From NCBI GenBank assembly GCA_027451305.1, contig DAIDJQ010000176.1, positions 1 to 14,334 of the forward strand: a stretch of DNA of 14,334 nucleotides. Reading direction: 5' to 3'. The position numbers and the translations under genes were made by a program. The DNA comes from Cellulomonas sp. (GTDB taxonomy: Bacteria; Actinomycetota; Actinomycetes; Actinomycetales; Cellulomonadaceae). A model generated the notes under the pieces. That model made no database searches, was not told where the DNA came from, and worked only from the letters and a program-made list of their open reading frames with translations. This document shows positions 13,513-14,334 of this stretch, one piece after another; position 1 is the stretch's first letter, and every line of letters begins with the position of its first letter.

Positions 13513-13545
13513 GGGGAGTCCTCCGTGGCCGTGCCCGGCCGCTTG

Positions 13546-13569
13546 GTTGAATGGACAACTGAGTCGTTG
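13546..13569. promoter_or_regulatory. Phased GTTG/CAAC half-sites between yceI and marR genes
   Basis: GTTG (13546-13549), CAAC (13556-13559) and GTTG (13566-13569) occur exactly 10 bp apart in alternating orientation. The sequence GTTGAA also appears twice, at 13546 and 13566, 20 bp apart. This forms two overlapping 14-bp inverted repeats sharing the middle CAAC. It lies in the 83-bp divergent promoter region, where a MarR dimer could control both genes. Binding is inferred. Confidence 0.5.
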
Positions 13570-13579
13570 AACTTTCTAC

Positions 13580-13585
13580 TACACT
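13580..13585 (+). promoter_or_regulatory. -10 element for MarR-family gene
   Basis: TACACT lies 10 bp before ATG 13596, predicting a transcription start near 13592. No standard -35 at 17-18 bp is clear. Confidence 0.45.
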
Positions 13586-13595
13586 TGGGCACCGG

Positions 13596-14159
13596 ATGCA
13601 AGAGGTGCACCGACAGGTGAGCGAGAAGTCGGCGTGGACAGCGCGCGACGGGAGAGGGGCGGGGGACGTGTCGACGAGCGGAGAGGTGACGGACCAGGGC
13701 ACGCGATGGCTGTCCGACGGGCAGCAGGGGCACTGGCGCGCCTTCCGCGACGGCATCGCGCTGCTGATGGAGACCCTGGCCCGCGAGCTCGACGAGCAGT
13801 GCGGGCTCTCGCTGAACGAGTACGAGGTGATGGTGCGGTTGTCCGAGTCGCCGGGCCGCTCGCTGCGGATGTCCGAGCTGGCGGACGACATCGGCCACTC
13901 GCGCAGCCGCCTCACCCACACGATCGCGCGCATGGAGGCGGACGGCCTGGTGCAGCGCAGGGCCTGCAGGTCGGACCTGCGCGGCGTCGAGTGCACGCTG
14001 ACGGAGGCCGGGTTCCAGCGTCTGGTCGACGCGGCACCCGGCCACGTCGCCAGCGTGCGGGCGCACCTGGTGGACGTGCTGACCGACGAGCAGCTGGCGG
14101 CCCTGGGCGAGGCGATGGCGGTCGTCGAGAACCGGCTGCGGGACTCGTCGGCACGCTGA
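13596..14159 (+). CDS. MarR-family transcriptional regulator
   Basis: The frame encodes up to 187 residues with a MarR winged helix-turn-helix. A dimerisation helix (H-W-R-A-F-R-D-G-I-A-L-L-M-E-T-L) is followed by L-S-L-N-E-Y-E-V-M-V-R-L, then the DNA-binding core LRMSELADDIGHSRSRLTHT with its following recognition and wing residues (RMEADGLVQRRACRSDLRGV), and a C-terminal dimer helix. The GHSRSRLTHTIARME form is typical of actinobacterial MarR proteins. ATG 13596 gives the longest frame and lies just after a -10 element. GTG 13617 or GTG 13668 (purine-rich upstream) would give a more usual 160-180-residue protein, so the start is uncertain. It is divergent from the YceI gene, whose promoter it probably represses; the effector is unknown. 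Confidence 0.85.
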   Translation: MQEVHRQVSEKSAWTARDGRGAGDVSTSGEVTDQGTRWLSDGQQGHWRAFRDGIALLMETLARELDEQCGLSLNEYEVMVRLSESPGRSLRMSELADDIGHSRSRLTHTIARMEADGLVQRRACRSDLRGVECTLTEAGFQRLVDAAPGHVASVRAHLVDVLTDEQLAALGEAMAVVENRLRDSSAR

Positions 14160-14172
14160 CAGCGCAGGCTGC

Positions 14173-14178
14173 GACACT
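14173..14178 (+). promoter_or_regulatory. -10-like element for leaderless histidine phosphatase gene
   Basis: GACACT ends exactly six bases (GGGACC) before the ATG at 14185, the same geometry as five other genes here. The first base departs from the TANNNT pattern, so the call is weak. Confidence 0.35.
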
Positions 14179-14184
14179 GGGACC

Positions 14185-14334
14185 ATGGTCGCAACCACGG
14201 TCCATCTGCTGCGCCACGGCGAGGTGCACAACCCCGAGGGGATCCTGTACGGGCGCCTGCCCGGCTACCACCTGTCCGCCGCCGGCGGTCGGATGGCGGA
14301 GGTGGTCGCGGACTACCTCGCCGGGGTCGAGGCC
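14185..14334 (+). CDS. Histidine phosphatase family protein, N-terminal part (runs off window)
   Basis: The first 50 residues of a phosphoglycerate-mutase-like enzyme are visible: V-H-L-L-R-H-G-E-V-H-N-P-E, where the RHG motif (residues 10-12) carries the phosphohistidine nucleophile, then G-I-L-Y-G-R-L-P-G-Y-H-L-S-A-A-G, the phosphate-pocket segment of SixA/CobC-like phosphatases. It removes phosphate from small molecules or proteins; the substrate cannot be told from a fragment. In many Actinomycetota such a gene precedes the TlpA/CcdA/ResB/CcsA cytochrome c maturation genes and follows the heme genes, so the sequence after the window may contain those; this is inference from known gene order. 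ATG 14185 is supported by a -10-like GACACT six bases upstream. Confidence 0.88.
   Translation, partial: MVATTVHLLRHGEVHNPEGILYGRLPGYHLSAAGGRMAEVVADYLAGVEA

Overview
The window is very GC-rich DNA with dense short-spaced genes, several GTG starts, an actinobacterial 32-residue bS22-type ribosomal protein and the HAD/glutaredoxin/Rex gene order known from Actinomycetota. Together with an arabinose isomerase beside a ChvE-type sugar importer, this suggests a plant-polymer-degrading actinomycete, most likely Cellulomonas or a close relative in Micrococcales. The genus is an inference. I see no rRNA, tRNA, CRISPR array, phage gene or insertion sequence, and most of the window looks like ordinary chromosome.

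Layout. (1) 2-4408, pentose/monosaccharide uptake: the 3' end of araA, a leader with a LacI-family operator, then chvE, mmsA and mmsB (binding lipoprotein, double ATPase, permease). A strong hairpin lies after chvE and a terminator hairpin after mmsB. (2) 4618-6936, a self-contained export module: a TetR-family regulator overlapping an ABC ATPase, which overlaps an ABC-2 permease. A 20-base dyad sits over the ATPase start codon. (3) 6937-7093, a 17-bp tandem repeat between convergent genes. (4) 7094-9418, divergent genes for a PPK2-family polyphosphate kinase (minus) and an AcuC-type deacetylase (plus). (5) 9584-10109, a BldC-like small HTH protein and the tiny ribosomal protein bS22. (6) 10195-11777 (minus), a GNAT acetyltransferase translationally coupled to an upstream HAD-IB phosphatase. 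(7) 11862-12862, a glutaredoxin-like protein and the NADH/NAD+ sensor Rex. (8) 12949-14159, divergent YceI and MarR genes with helically phased half-sites between them. (9) 14185 to the end, the start of a histidine phosphatase.

How parts work together. The araA/chvE/mmsAB block couples import of arabinose-like sugars to isomerisation, probably under a LacI-type sugar-responsive repressor. The TetR/ABC block looks like a drug- or metabolite-responsive exporter that its own regulator silences. The HAD/glutaredoxin/Rex stretch is a conserved actinobacterial neighbourhood that normally continues into hemA. Here it continues into YceI/MarR instead.

A recurring property is promoter geometry. Six genes (starts 4618, 8219, 11777 minus, 11862, 12191, 14185) have a -10-like hexamer ending exactly six bases before the start codon, with no usable Shine-Dalgarno sequence, which predicts leaderless mRNAs. 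I found no clear novel multi-gene system. The most interesting items are the operator/alternative-hairpin structure at 5431-5456, the phased MarR half-sites, the leaderless set and the 17-bp repeats.
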